Origin: Aliishimia sp965656085
GTDB taxonomy: Bacteria > Pseudomonadota > Alphaproteobacteria > Rhodobacterales > Rhodobacteraceae
DNA: 64,000 bases
Direction: 5' to 3'
Assembly (NCBI GenBank): GCA_965656085.1
Contig: CBFHJA010000009.1
Location: forward strand, 48,483 to 112,482
The translations under genes were made by a program, and so were the position numbers. Of this stretch, positions 27,358-35,729 are shown in pieces. The stretch's first letter is position 1; each line of letters opens with the position of its first letter. The notes beneath the pieces were generated by a model that had not been told where the DNA came from, searched no databases, and was given only the letters and a program-made list of their open reading frames with translations.

Positions 27358-27660
27358 ATGAAAAGATTGCTTGCCCTGCCCCTTTTGTCTGGTCTGGCTT
27401 TTGCGGCCCCCGCCGCCGAGGCCACGGTCACGGACGTCGTGTGCGATGACAGCACCCGGCTGGAGCGGCAGTTGACCGACGGGCAGGGCGCGATGAAGCT
27501 CGGGCAGGGGATACGAGACCCCGAAGCCCTGCTGGAGATCTGGATTGCGCCGGACAGCGGTGACTGGACCCTTGTGCAGAGCTACGCCAACGGCACGTCT
27601 TGCATCGTTGCCATGGGCGCGCATTGGGAAAACCTCAGCCTGCCGCAAGATCCGGCCTGA
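27358..27660 (+). CDS. Small secreted hypothetical protein, 100 aa
   Basis: The product has a Sec signal (MKRLLALPLLSGLAFAAPAA) and a short mature domain with two cysteines (VVCDDST and GTSCIVA) that may form a disulfide, plus a WTLVQSYANG segment. The same general layout is seen in small secreted proteins of Rhodobacteraceae, but I cannot name a function. It is divergent from phnC, so it shares the region containing the PHO-like repeats and could be phosphate-responsive. Confidence 0.7.
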   Translation: MKRLLALPLLSGLAFAAPAAEATVTDVVCDDSTRLERQLTDGQGAMKLGQGIRDPEALLEIWIAPDSGDWTLVQSYANGTSCIVAMGAHWENLSLPQDPA

Positions 27661-27689
27661 TCCGTCCGGCTGAGGGACTGGGGCTGTGA

Positions 27690-27878
27690 CTAGGGCGCCT
27701 TGGCAGCCTCCAGCGCGGCGCGCAGAACGTCGCGGTCGCCGATCTGGTTGGCGAGGATCAGGATCAGCCGTGCATTGTAGGCATCGCTCTCGTCCTTGCT
27801 CAGCCCCTCATGGGCCTTGATCAGATCATCGTAGAACCCGTCCGGGTCGGTGATGTTCGGCTCAAGTGTCAGCGCCAT
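27690..27878 (-). CDS. DUF2783 domain protein
   Basis: A 62-residue acidic protein recognised as DUF2783 by DPDGFYDDLIKAHEGLSKDE and SDAYNARLILILANQIGD. Family members nearly always accompany an FAD-dependent aromatic hydroxylase, as here: it starts three bases after the stop of the monooxygenase gene. A role as a small partner or stabiliser of that enzyme is plausible but unproven. Confidence 0.85.
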   Translation of the reverse strand: MALTLEPNITDPDGFYDDLIKAHEGLSKDESDAYNARLILILANQIGDRDVLRAALEAAKAP

Positions 27879-27881
27879 GTC

Positions 27882-29519
27882 TCAGCCCTCCTCTTTGCCC
27901 ATCGCGCAGCGCATCGCCGTCCGGACCTCTTCACTGGTCGCCGCGGGCCAGCGCGCGGTCACATGCTGGTCGGGCCGGATCAGGTAGATCCCGCCCGGCG
28001 CGTCGCCGAGATAGCGCGCGGCGAGTGCCCCGGTCGGATCGTCCGTTTCAGTCGTCAGGGACAGGTGGGTCAGCGAAACGCCATCCACTTCGCTGATCTT
28101 TGGCAGGTCGGCATCGAGGCCCATCAGAACGAAGCCGCCGGTCAGACGGTCCAGCAGGAAGCCGTCCGAGAGCGGCGCATCGGGGCAGGGCGCACCCACG
28201 CGGCTGCGGTCCGGGCCGTCCAGCGCATCGGTCCCGTTCAGGGGCATGTCGTCATAGACGCAAGGCACGCTCAGACGCCCCGAGTTGACCAGCGGACGCG
28301 CAAAGGCGTGCTGGGCGGCAAGGGTCAGGACCGCGTCGCGGAAGGTCTTGCTCACGTCTGTCTTGGGCGTCAGGAAGTCGGTTGCGCGAGTGGAGTTGAG
28401 GATGTTCTCGTCCGCGCCGTACACGCGCTCCTCGGAATAGCTGTCGAGCAGAGTCTCGGGGGCCTGACCGCGCAGCACCAGATCGAGTTTCCACGCGAGG
28501 TTCTCGGCATCCTGCATCCCCGAATTGGCACCGCGCGCGCCAAAGGGCGAGACCTGATGCGCGCTGTCCCCGGCAAAGAGTACGCGGCCATGGCGGAATT
28601 TTTCCATGCGGCGGCACTGGAAGGTGTAGATCGAGGTCCAGTCAAGCTCATAGGGCACATCCTCGCCGAGCATCGCATCGACGCGCGCGCGGATGTTCTC
28701 TTCCTTGAGTTCTTTCTCGCGGTCGATGTCCCAACCCAGCTGGAAGTCGATCCGCCAGATATCGTTCGGCTGTTTGTGCAGCAGGGCCGAGGAGCCGGAT
28801 TTGAAATAGGGCTCGAACCAGAACCAGCGTTCGGTCGGAAATCCGGCGGTCATCTTGACGTCGGCAATGAGGAAATTGTCCTCGAAGACGCGGCCCTCGA
28901 AGCCCAGACCCATCATGTCCCGCACCGGTGAGCGCGCCCCGTCACAGGCGATGAGCCAGTCTGCGTCCAGCGTGTAGGGGCCATCGGGCGTCATGATCTC
29001 CAGCCGGGTGCTGTCCGGGCCGGGGGTGATCGCATCGACGCGGTTCTTGCCCCGAACGTCGATCTGCGCGCCGGCGGCATTGGCGCGGGTGATCGCGTCA
29101 TGCAGGAATTTCTCGAAATCCACTTGGCTGAGATTGATGAACGCGGGGTAGCGGTGGCCGTCCTCGGGCAGCAGATCGAAGCTGAAAATCTCGTCGCGGT
29201 CGTGGAAGACGCGGCCCTTCGACCACACCACGCCCTGTTCGAGCATCTGTGCGCCTGCGCCGAGGCGATGACAAATCTCCAACGTGCGTTTTGCAAAACA
29301 GATCGCGCGCGAGCCGGTGCCGACGCCTTCGTGATCGTCGAGCACGACAACCGGGTGGCCCTTCAGGCCAAGATCGAGCGCGGTCGCAAGGCCAATGGCT
29401 CCGCCGCCAGCGATGACGATCGGGTGACGGGCGATGGCCTCACCGCTCTGGTCGGCGGATTTCCGGTACGGGTAGAGCGTATAGGCGAGCGGGTAGCGGT
29501 CGCGGATCGGGGCGTTCAT
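27882..29519 (-). CDS. FAD-dependent aromatic monooxygenase (MhpA/PheA type)
   Basis: The 545-residue flavoprotein hydroxylase has the N-terminal FAD fold (PIVIAGGGAIGLATALDLGL), the DG motif (LIACDGARSPVRDM) and the second FAD motif VLFAGDSAHQVSPFGARGAN, followed by a thioredoxin-like C-terminal domain as in phenol and 3-(3-hydroxyphenyl)propionate hydroxylases. Its place in a homogentisate operon suggests it hydroxylates a monophenol to homogentisate, for example 3-hydroxyphenylacetate; the substrate is inferred. GGGAGG precedes the ATG at 29519. DUF2783 follows at once, and an MBL-fold gene lies 26 bp upstream. Confidence 0.85.
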   Translation of the reverse strand: MNAPIRDRYPLAYTLYPYRKSADQSGEAIARHPIVIAGGGAIGLATALDLGLKGHPVVVLDDHEGVGTGSRAICFAKRTLEICHRLGAGAQMLEQGVVWSKGRVFHDRDEIFSFDLLPEDGHRYPAFINLSQVDFEKFLHDAITRANAAGAQIDVRGKNRVDAITPGPDSTRLEIMTPDGPYTLDADWLIACDGARSPVRDMMGLGFEGRVFEDNFLIADVKMTAGFPTERWFWFEPYFKSGSSALLHKQPNDIWRIDFQLGWDIDREKELKEENIRARVDAMLGEDVPYELDWTSIYTFQCRRMEKFRHGRVLFAGDSAHQVSPFGARGANSGMQDAENLAWKLDLVLRGQAPETLLDSYSEERVYGADENILNSTRATDFLTPKTDVSKTFRDAVLTLAAQHAFARPLVNSGRLSVPCVYDDMPLNGTDALDGPDRSRVGAPCPDAPLSDGFLLDRLTGGFVLMGLDADLPKISEVDGVSLTHLSLTTETDDPTGALAARYLGDAPGGIYLIRPDQHVTARWPAATSEEVRTAMRCAMGKEEG

Positions 29520-29545
29520 CTCGTTGTCCTCCCTGAGATACTGGG

Positions 29546-30496
29546 TCAGCCCTGCAAGGCTTCCCACATTTCCAGATCGCGCTGCGCGGTCCAGATGCGC
29601 GGATGCGCGATGCCGCGCGCCTCGTCATAGGCGCGGGCGACGTTGAACGGCAGGCAATGCTCGTAGATCGCGTAATCGGCGAATTTCGGGTCACATTCAG
29701 CACGCACGGCGTCCCAAGCTTCTTTGAGCGAGCCGCCGCGTGCGGCGACCTTGGCGGCGGGGCGGTAGGTGCTTTCCACGAAGTCGCGGGTGTTCTCGAT
29801 GGCGGCGTTCACCATGTCGGTGCCGACCAAAGCGTCGCCGCGCCCCGGTGCAATCGCATCCACGTCATAGGCCTTGATCGCGTCGAGCGTCGGGCCCCAA
29901 TCGGCGAAATAGCCATCGCCGCAATAGCACGCGGAGTGGTATTCGACGATATCGCCGGTGAACATGACGTTTTGATCCGGCACATGGATCACCGCATCGC
30001 CCGCCGTGTGCGCGCGGCCGATATGTTTGATGTCAACGCGGCGTTTGCCGAGGTAGACGGTCATGCTGTCGGAGAAGGTGGTGGTCGGGTAGGTGAGGCC
30101 GGGGATGCTCTCGTGGCCTTCGAAGAGGCGCGGGAAGCGTTGGAACTCGCTGTCCCAGTCCTCTTGGCCGCGTTCCTCGACCATGCCGCGCGCTGCGTCC
30201 GACATGATGATCTGATCCGCGCCATAAGCCGAGGCGCCGAGGACGCGGACGGCGTGGTAGTGCGTGAGGACGAGATGTGTGATCGGCTTGTCGGTCACCT
30301 CACGGACCTTTTCGATCACCTTGTTCGCCAGGCGCGGGGTGGCTTGGGCTTCGACGATCATCACGCTCTCGTCGCCGATGATCACGCCAGAGTTCGGGTC
30401 GCCCTCGGCGGTGAAGGCCCAGAGGCCCTCGCCGATCTCGTCAAAGGTGATGGTTTTTTCGGTCATGTCGCCTTGGGATGCGAATGCTTTGGCCAT
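29546..30496 (-). CDS. MBL-fold metallo-hydrolase with altered HxHxDH motif
   Basis: The 316-residue protein has the metallo-beta-lactamase fold: strand-rich start, THYHAVRVLG where the family motif HxHxDH is expected, then GRAHTAGD (third His) and FTGDIVEYH (bridging Asp). The Asp-His of the first motif is replaced by Val-Arg, so the second metal site is probably lost or changed. The operon context suggests hydrolysis of a thioester or lactone in homogentisate metabolism, but no substrate can be assigned. It lies between the monooxygenase and fahA. Confidence 0.8.
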   Translation of the reverse strand: MAKAFASQGDMTEKTITFDEIGEGLWAFTAEGDPNSGVIIGDESVMIVEAQATPRLANKVIEKVREVTDKPITHLVLTHYHAVRVLGASAYGADQIIMSDAARGMVEERGQEDWDSEFQRFPRLFEGHESIPGLTYPTTTFSDSMTVYLGKRRVDIKHIGRAHTAGDAVIHVPDQNVMFTGDIVEYHSACYCGDGYFADWGPTLDAIKAYDVDAIAPGRGDALVGTDMVNAAIENTRDFVESTYRPAAKVAARGGSLKEAWDAVRAECDPKFADYAIYEHCLPFNVARAYDEARGIAHPRIWTAQRDLEMWEALQG

Positions 30497-30539
30497 TTTG
30501 TGTCGTTCCTGTCGGTGGTGCCTTTGGCATGTGTGGGAT

Positions 30540-30572
30540 GCCTCCGGCGGGAGTTTATTGGGCTAAGTGAAA
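30540..30572. repeat. Short dispersed repeat (CCTCCGGCGGGAG family)
   Basis: The block GCCTCCGGCGGGAGTTTATT followed by GGGCTAAGTGAAA recurs almost unchanged at 48577-48610, and looser versions lie at 55497-55540 and near 22950. It fills the gap between the MBL and fahA genes. The CCTCCGGCGGGAG part is a palindrome. Confidence 0.65.
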
Positions 30573-30575
30573 GGG

Positions 30576-31832
30576 TTATTTGGGCAGCGCAGGCAGGATG
30601 GTTCCGGCGCAGTCCCCAAAGCCGATCTGGTAGCCGTTGCCTTTGGCCGCGCCGTGAAGTGTGAGCGTGTCGCCATCTTCGAGGAAGCTGCGCTCTTCGC
30701 CGGTGTCCAGCGTGATCGGCTCTTTGCCGCCCCAGCTCAACTCCAGCAATGCGCCGCGTTCGGGCTTGGTCGGCCCGGAGATCGTGCCGGAGCCGAGTAA
30801 GTCGCCCGTGCGCATCGGGCAGCCTGATGTGGTGTGGTGCGCGAGTTGCTGGGCGCTCGAATAGTACATCTCCTTATAGTTCGTATTGGAGATGGTCGTC
30901 GGGGCCTTGCCTTCGGGGGAGAGCGTCACAGCAAGGTCGATGTCATAGAGCATCGGGCCGTCATCCTTGAGGTGGTCGAGAAGCTCAAACTCGCGCTCTG
31001 GCGTGTCCACGCGGAACGGCTCCAGCGCCTCCTTGGTCACGATCCACGGGGAGATGGTCGTTGCGGTGGCCTTGGCTTGAAAGGGGCCGAGCGGCTGGTA
31101 TTCCCACGCCTGAATGTCGCGCGCGGACCAGTCGTTGAGAAGCACATAGCCGAAGATGTTATTATCGGCCTCAGCCACGGAAATCGGGCCCTCAGAGGGC
31201 ATCCCGACAATCGCGCCCATCTCCAGTTCCAGATCGAACCGGGCGCAGGGCGCGTAGCGGGGCAGGGCGTCGTTCGGCCCTTTGAGTTGGCCCCAAGGGC
31301 GGCGCACGGGCGTGCCCGAGATCACAACGGAGGAGGCGCGGCCATTATAGCCGATGGGGATATGCAGCCAGTTCGGGGGCAGCGCGTTATCGGCGCCGCG
31401 GAACATGGTGCCCACGTTGGTCGCATGATGGCGGCCTGCGTAGAAATCGGTGAATTCGGCCACGGTGAAGGGCATGTGCAGCGTCGCTTCGGCCATCGGC
31501 ACGGAGTAGGTCGTGAGCGCGTCCTGCGTGGCTTCGTCCGCGTCCTCGCTCAGCATCTCGGTCAGGCGCGCGCGGTAGGCCGACCATGTGTCGGGGCCCA
31601 GTTCCATGAAGTCGTTCCACGCTGCCGCGTCGAGCACATCGGCGTCGTGGTCGGCGCGCAAGATCCCGGCCGCTTCGAGCCCGGTCGCGTCGATGATCCG
31701 GTCGCCGATCGCGACGCCGCAGCGCATGTCGCCGTCGCCCACGGAAAACACGCCATAGGGCAGGTTGTTAAGCGGGAAGGGGCACTCGGCGCTGTTGGCG
31801 CTCTCGATCCAGGAACGTTTGAGATCAGTCAT
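30576..31832 (-). CDS. fahA: Fumarylacetoacetase
   Basis: This 418-residue enzyme performs the last step of homogentisate degradation, splitting fumarylacetoacetate into fumarate and acetoacetate. Typical segments are FPLNNLPYGVFS, the central EFTDFYAGRHHATNVG with the metal-binding region, DLELEMGAIVGMPSEG, NDWSARDIQAWEYQPLGPF and the C-terminal GDLLGSGTISGP. Length is as in other FAHs. The ATG at 31832 touches the maiA stop at 31833, so the two are coupled. Confidence 0.96.
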   Translation of the reverse strand: MTDLKRSWIESANSAECPFPLNNLPYGVFSVGDGDMRCGVAIGDRIIDATGLEAAGILRADHDADVLDAAAWNDFMELGPDTWSAYRARLTEMLSEDADEATQDALTTYSVPMAEATLHMPFTVAEFTDFYAGRHHATNVGTMFRGADNALPPNWLHIPIGYNGRASSVVISGTPVRRPWGQLKGPNDALPRYAPCARFDLELEMGAIVGMPSEGPISVAEADNNIFGYVLLNDWSARDIQAWEYQPLGPFQAKATATTISPWIVTKEALEPFRVDTPEREFELLDHLKDDGPMLYDIDLAVTLSPEGKAPTTISNTNYKEMYYSSAQQLAHHTTSGCPMRTGDLLGSGTISGPTKPERGALLELSWGGKEPITLDTGEERSFLEDGDTLTLHGAAKGNGYQIGFGDCAGTILPALPK

Positions 31833-32465
31833 TTACAGGCTCGCGTCAGGTTGTTGGTCCGGGTGGGCGGCGGCAATCGCTGGGTGCGCGAGGCAGGCTG
31901 CGTCCACGGCGGAAAGTTTCGGGAAGGGGGTCATGTCGAGCCCCCAGCGTTTCGCGTTGTAGAGTTGCGCGACAAGGCAGAGGTCGGCAAGGCCGGGGGT
32001 CGCGCCAAAGCAGAATGGCTGTGGTTCGATGAGGGTTTCCATCGCGGTGCAACCTTCGTGCATCCAGTGCAGCATCCAGTCGCGGGCCGCGTCATCGGAG
32101 GCACCGTGGGTTTTCTTGAGGTGCTGCACGACGCGGAGATTATTCACCGGGTGCACGTCGAGCGCCATTGTCTGCGCGGCTGCCAGAACCTTGGCGCGGG
32201 CGACCGGGTCCTCGGGGGTCAGGCGCGGCTCGGGGTAGGCCGCATCGAGATAGTCAAGGATCGCCAGCGACTGCGTGAGCACCGTGTCATCGTCCAGAAC
32301 GAGCGTCGGCACACCCGCGCCGGGGTTGAGTGCGGTATAGCCCGGGTCGCGCTGCTCGCCTTTGACGAGGTTCACCGGCACCGTCTCATAGACCAAGCCC
32401 TTGAGGTTCAGCGCCGCGCGCACCCGGTATGACGTGGTGGAGCGCCAATAGGAGTAGAGCTTCAC
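31833..32465 (-). CDS. maiA: Maleylacetoacetate isomerase (zeta-class glutathione transferase)
   Basis: The 210-residue protein is a zeta GST that isomerises maleylacetoacetate to fumarylacetoacetate with glutathione as cofactor. It begins MKLYSYWRSTTSYRVRAALN, where the zeta motif SxxSYRVR provides the catalytic Ser, and continues with the GSH-binding NPGAGVPTLVLDD and LTQSLAILDYLD. The C-terminal helical domain is complete. It lies between fahA and the 33-residue membrane peptide gene. Confidence 0.95.
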   Translation of the reverse strand: MKLYSYWRSTTSYRVRAALNLKGLVYETVPVNLVKGEQRDPGYTALNPGAGVPTLVLDDDTVLTQSLAILDYLDAAYPEPRLTPEDPVARAKVLAAAQTMALDVHPVNNLRVVQHLKKTHGASDDAARDWMLHWMHEGCTAMETLIEPQPFCFGATPGLADLCLVAQLYNAKRWGLDMTPFPKLSAVDAACLAHPAIAAAHPDQQPDASL

Positions 32466-32466
32466 G

Positions 32467-32568
32467 TCAGTCGTCCTTGTTCTTGCGGTTCTGCAAGTAG
32501 CGGAACAGGAAGAACAACGCGATAAAGAGCGCGGTCCAACCCAGAAGGTCCATCAACCAAAGCGGCAT
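32467..32568 (-). CDS. 33-residue membrane peptide between hmgA and maiA
   Basis: A short frame from ATG at 32568 to TGA at 32467 encodes MPLWLMDLLGWTALFIALFF, followed by a Leu-Phe stretch and the charged tail RYLQNRKNKDD. This is one transmembrane helix with a basic end. It starts three bases after the hmgA stop and ends one base before maiA, filling the gap exactly, which argues for a real coupled gene. Function unknown; such peptides can stabilise membrane or cytochrome partners, but nothing specific can be said. Confidence 0.65.
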   Translation of the reverse strand: MPLWLMDLLGWTALFIALFFLFRYLQNRKNKDD

Positions 32569-32571
32569 GGA

Positions 32572-33927
32572 TTACTTCTTCCCCGGCGTGCCGTCGAACT
32601 TCTTCTCAAGGTCCTCCCAGCAGTCGATATAGTCGTCCTGCAACGGGGCCTCTTTGCCCGCGAATTCGGTGAGGTGTTGCGGGAAGCGGGTCTCGAACAT
32701 GAAGGACATGGTATTGTCGAGTTTCTCGGCCTTGAGGTCCGCGTTGGAGGCGCCTTCGAAAGCGTTCTTGTCCGGCCCGTGGGGGATCATCATGTTGTGG
32801 AGCGACACGCCGCCCGGCACGAAACCCTGCGGTTTGGCGTCATACTGGCCGTAAATATTGCCCATCAGCTCGGACATGATGTTCTTGTGATACCATGGCG
32901 GGCGGAACGTGTCCTCGGCGACCATCCAGCGCTCGCGGAAGAGCACGAAGTCGATATTTGCGGTGCCGGGCTGGCCCGAGGGGGCGGTGAGGACGGTGAA
33001 GATCGAAGGGTCGGGGTGGTCGAAGAGGATCGCACCGACCGGGCAATAGGTGCGCAGGTCATACTTCAGGGGCGCGTAGTTGCCGTGCCATGCCACCACG
33101 TCGAGCGGTGAGTGGCCGATCGGGGTCTCGTGGAACTGCCCGCACCACTTGACGGTGACGGTCGAGGGGGCCTCGCGGTCCTCATAGGCGGCGACGGGGG
33201 CCTTGAAGTCGCGCGGGTTGGCCATGCAGTTCGCGCCGATGGGGCCACGGCCCGGCAATTCGAATTTCTGGCCGTAATTCTCGCAAACAAAGCCGCGGCA
33301 GGGCCCTTCGAGCACTTCGACCCGGTAGAGCAGACCACGCGGCAGAATCGCGATTTCCTTGGGTTCGAGGTCGATGATCCCGAGCTCCGTGCAGAACCGC
33401 AGACGGCCCTCTTGCGGAACGACGAGTAGCTCGCTGTCGGCGGAGAAAAAGTAGCTGTCCTGCATGGAGGCGGTCACGAGGTAGATATGCGTTGCCATGC
33501 CGACTTGCGTGTTCACATCGCCTGCCGTGGTCATCGTGCGCATGCCCGTGAGCCATGTGAGCGGCGCGTCCGAATGCGGCACCGGGTCCCAGCGGTACTG
33601 GCCGAGCGAGGTCACGTCCTGCGGGATATGCGGTGCGGATTTCCAATAGGGCAGGTCGATGCGCTCATAGCGGTGCGAGTGTTTCACCGACGGGCGGATG
33701 CGATAACACCATGTTCTTTCCGGCTTTTCGTGGGTGAAAGCCGTTCCGCTGAGTTGCTCGCCATAGAGCCCGTAGTTACATTTTTGCGGGCTGTTCATGC
33801 CTTGCGGCAGTGCGCCGGGCAGGGCTTCGGTTTCGTAGTCATTGCCGAATCCGGGCATGTAGCCTTCGTGCAGACCGGGCAGGGACGGGGCCTGGATCAT
33901 GTGTTTTGGGGGCGTTTGCGTGTTCAC
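32572..33927 (-). CDS. hmgA: Homogentisate 1,2-dioxygenase
   Basis: HmgA, 451 aa, cleaves the homogentisate ring to maleylacetoacetate using Fe(II). Conserved features: YMPGFGNDYETEALPGALP at the N terminus, the long beta barrel, and the iron-binding region RPPWYHKNIMSELMG followed by PGGVSLHNMMIPHGPD. It is the first gene of the hmgA - peptide - maiA - fahA - MBL - monooxygenase - DUF2783 run. The upstream 157 bp are shared with a divergent sugar dehydrogenase gene. No HmgR/MarR regulator gene is present nearby. Confidence 0.97.
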   Translation of the reverse strand: MNTQTPPKHMIQAPSLPGLHEGYMPGFGNDYETEALPGALPQGMNSPQKCNYGLYGEQLSGTAFTHEKPERTWCYRIRPSVKHSHRYERIDLPYWKSAPHIPQDVTSLGQYRWDPVPHSDAPLTWLTGMRTMTTAGDVNTQVGMATHIYLVTASMQDSYFFSADSELLVVPQEGRLRFCTELGIIDLEPKEIAILPRGLLYRVEVLEGPCRGFVCENYGQKFELPGRGPIGANCMANPRDFKAPVAAYEDREAPSTVTVKWCGQFHETPIGHSPLDVVAWHGNYAPLKYDLRTYCPVGAILFDHPDPSIFTVLTAPSGQPGTANIDFVLFRERWMVAEDTFRPPWYHKNIMSELMGNIYGQYDAKPQGFVPGGVSLHNMMIPHGPDKNAFEGASNADLKAEKLDNTMSFMFETRFPQHLTEFAGKEAPLQDDYIDCWEDLEKKFDGTPGKK

Positions 33928-33963
33928 GGCTGAACTCCTCCTGACTGTTCGCTTTACCCCACC

Positions 33964-33986
33964 TAACGGTTGCTTTTGTAACTAAC
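33964..33986. promoter_or_regulatory. Candidate MarR-type operator upstream of hmgA
   Basis: An imperfect inverted repeat, TAACGGTTGC - tttt - GTAACTAAC in outline, lies about 40 bp upstream of hmgA. Its GTTAC-N4-GTAAC-like form resembles sites of MarR-family homogentisate regulators. The arms match in only part of their positions, so this is a weak suggestion. Confidence 0.25.
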
Positions 33987-34084
33987 AACAGCCTCTCGCA
34001 TCTTTTTGCCGGGCTTTTGGGACGGCGCTGGGATTTTTCCGCCAAACCGCATATGTGCCGGGAAACACTTGGAAAGCGCTGCTC

Positions 34085-35383
34085 ATGTCCGACACTCTGC
34101 TTGCCGCCATCCGGGATCGCTGTGCGAAGACCGCTGTGATCGGCCTTGGCTATGTTGGCCTGCCTCTGGCGATGGCGGCGCAGGCGCGGGGGATTCCGGT
34201 GATTGGCTTCGATCTGTCCAACCAACGCTTGGATGCGATTCGGGATGGGAAGAGCTATATCGAGGCGATCCGCGATGCCGATCTGGCAAAGGCGGCGCTG
34301 GATGTGACGGGTGACATGGCCCGGCTTGCCGAGGCCGATGTCATCGTGATTTGCGTGCCAACCCCGCTCACGGTCCACCGCACGCCCGATCTCGGCGCGG
34401 TCGAGGCGAGCCTTGCCACCATCAAGGCTCATGCCAGTGCGAACACAGTTGTTATACTAGAATCAACAACTTGGCCGGGCACAACCGCCGAGGTCATGGC
34501 CCCGGCACTGGCGGAACTGGACGGCGTGCATGTTGCGTTCTCGCCCGAACGCGAGGACCCGGGCAATGCGCAATGGGGCACGCAGTCGATCCCGAAGCTC
34601 GTGGCGGGGCTGGGGCCGGAGGCGGGTGATCTGGCCGAGGCGTTCTACAAAAGCTTTTTAGATCAGGTGGTTCGGGTGCCGACACCGGCGGTCGCGGAGG
34701 CGGCGAAGATCACCGAAAACGTGTTCCGCGCGGTCAATATCGCGCTGGTCAACGAGCTGAAGATGATCTTCGACCGGATGGAGATAGATGTCTGGGAGGT
34801 GATCGACGCGGCAGCCACCAAGCCCTTCGGATATATGCCTTTTTACCCCGGTCCGGGGCTGGGCGGGCACTGTATTCCGGTCGATCCGTACTACTTGTCG
34901 TGGAAGGCGCGGGAGTTTGGGCTCAACGCGCAATTCATTGAATTGGCGGGAGAAATCAACATCCAGCAGCCCGATTACGCCATCGCCAAACTGCGCGAGG
35001 TGCTGGACGTGGAGGCGGGGTTGCCGCTGTCGAAATCGCGCGTTCTGGTGGTCGGCGCGGCCTATAAGAAAAACGTCGCCGATCTGCGCGAAAGCCCGGC
35101 GATGGAGATCATGGCGCGGCTTGCCGATCTGGGCGCACAGGTTGCGTGTCTGGACCCGCATGTGCCTGTTTTGAAAGGATTTCACCGGGCAACCCGGCTT
35201 GAAGGGCAGGCCACGGTGCGGCAAGCGGAGTTGCGGCGCGCGGACCATGACGCGGTGCTGATCCTGACCGATCACGATGCGGTGGATTATGGCGCGCTGG
35301 CCGCGCTGGAATTGCCGATAGTGGACACGCGCAATGTGTTGGCGCGCAAGGGCGTGGCGGCGGCGCGGGTGTTCAAAGCCTGA
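34085..35383 (+). CDS. Nucleotide sugar (UDP-GlcNAc type) dehydrogenase
   Basis: The 432-residue enzyme oxidises a UDP-sugar to the uronic acid with two NAD+ (WbpA/WecC/UDP-glucose dehydrogenase superfamily). It has the Rossmann motif IGLGYVGLPLAMAA, a catalytic segment GPGLGGHCIPVDPYYLSWKA with the nucleophilic cysteine, and the C-terminal UDP-binding domain (GAAYKKNVADLRESPAMEI). The ESTTWPGTT motif is typical of the UDP-GlcNAc branch. The ATG at 34085 lies behind GGAAAG. No glycosyltransferases are adjacent, so the final polymer is unknown. Confidence 0.88.
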   Translation: MSDTLLAAIRDRCAKTAVIGLGYVGLPLAMAAQARGIPVIGFDLSNQRLDAIRDGKSYIEAIRDADLAKAALDVTGDMARLAEADVIVICVPTPLTVHRTPDLGAVEASLATIKAHASANTVVILESTTWPGTTAEVMAPALAELDGVHVAFSPEREDPGNAQWGTQSIPKLVAGLGPEAGDLAEAFYKSFLDQVVRVPTPAVAEAAKITENVFRAVNIALVNELKMIFDRMEIDVWEVIDAAATKPFGYMPFYPGPGLGGHCIPVDPYYLSWKAREFGLNAQFIELAGEINIQQPDYAIAKLREVLDVEAGLPLSKSRVLVVGAAYKKNVADLRESPAMEIMARLADLGAQVACLDPHVPVLKGFHRATRLEGQATVRQAELRRADHDAVLILTDHDAVDYGALAALELPIVDTRNVLARKGVAAARVFKA

Positions 35384-35393
35384 CGCCGCGAGA

Positions 35394-35580
35394 GGTTAAC
35401 GCTGCGTGCGCAGGCGGGCAGCGACAATCCGAAAATCCCCCGAAATCCGGGTTAACGCCCTAAAAACAAGGGCCATACCGCGTATGGCAGCGCGTATGGC
35501 TCGGCGTATGGCACCTGTATGGCTCGTTATTGATTCGTTCTGGGGTTAACGGGGCGTACGGTGGGGCGGCGTTAACCTTT
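35394..35580. repeat. Dispersed intergenic repeat, copy 2 (upstream of aspS)
   Basis: It runs from GGTTAACGCTGCG to GGCGTTAACCTTT and includes GGGTTAACGCCCTAAAAACAAGG, written here as GGGTTAACGCCC then TAAAAACAAGG, the GCGTATGGC units (three or four), and TGATTCGTTCTGGGGTTAAC. The module order matches copies 1 and 3. Similarity to copy 3 continues to about 35611 (GGTCCTCCCGGCAG). It ends about 150 bp before aspS. Confidence 0.8.
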
Positions 35581-35729
35581 GTGGTGCGATGCCTTGGTGG
35601 TCCTCCCGGCAGATTGCCCACCCCACGCAGACCCACGCCGATCCCTCACGCGCGTCCGCCCCCTTGACTTTAGCGCCCCAGACAGATGTATCGGCGCAAC
35701 GCCGAAAAACGCCCGAAAAGGACGCCATT

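Noticed and set aside
30834..32432. 532-codon plus-strand frame antisense to fahA and maiA
   Set aside because: Mirror of well-supported genes with no independent motifs.
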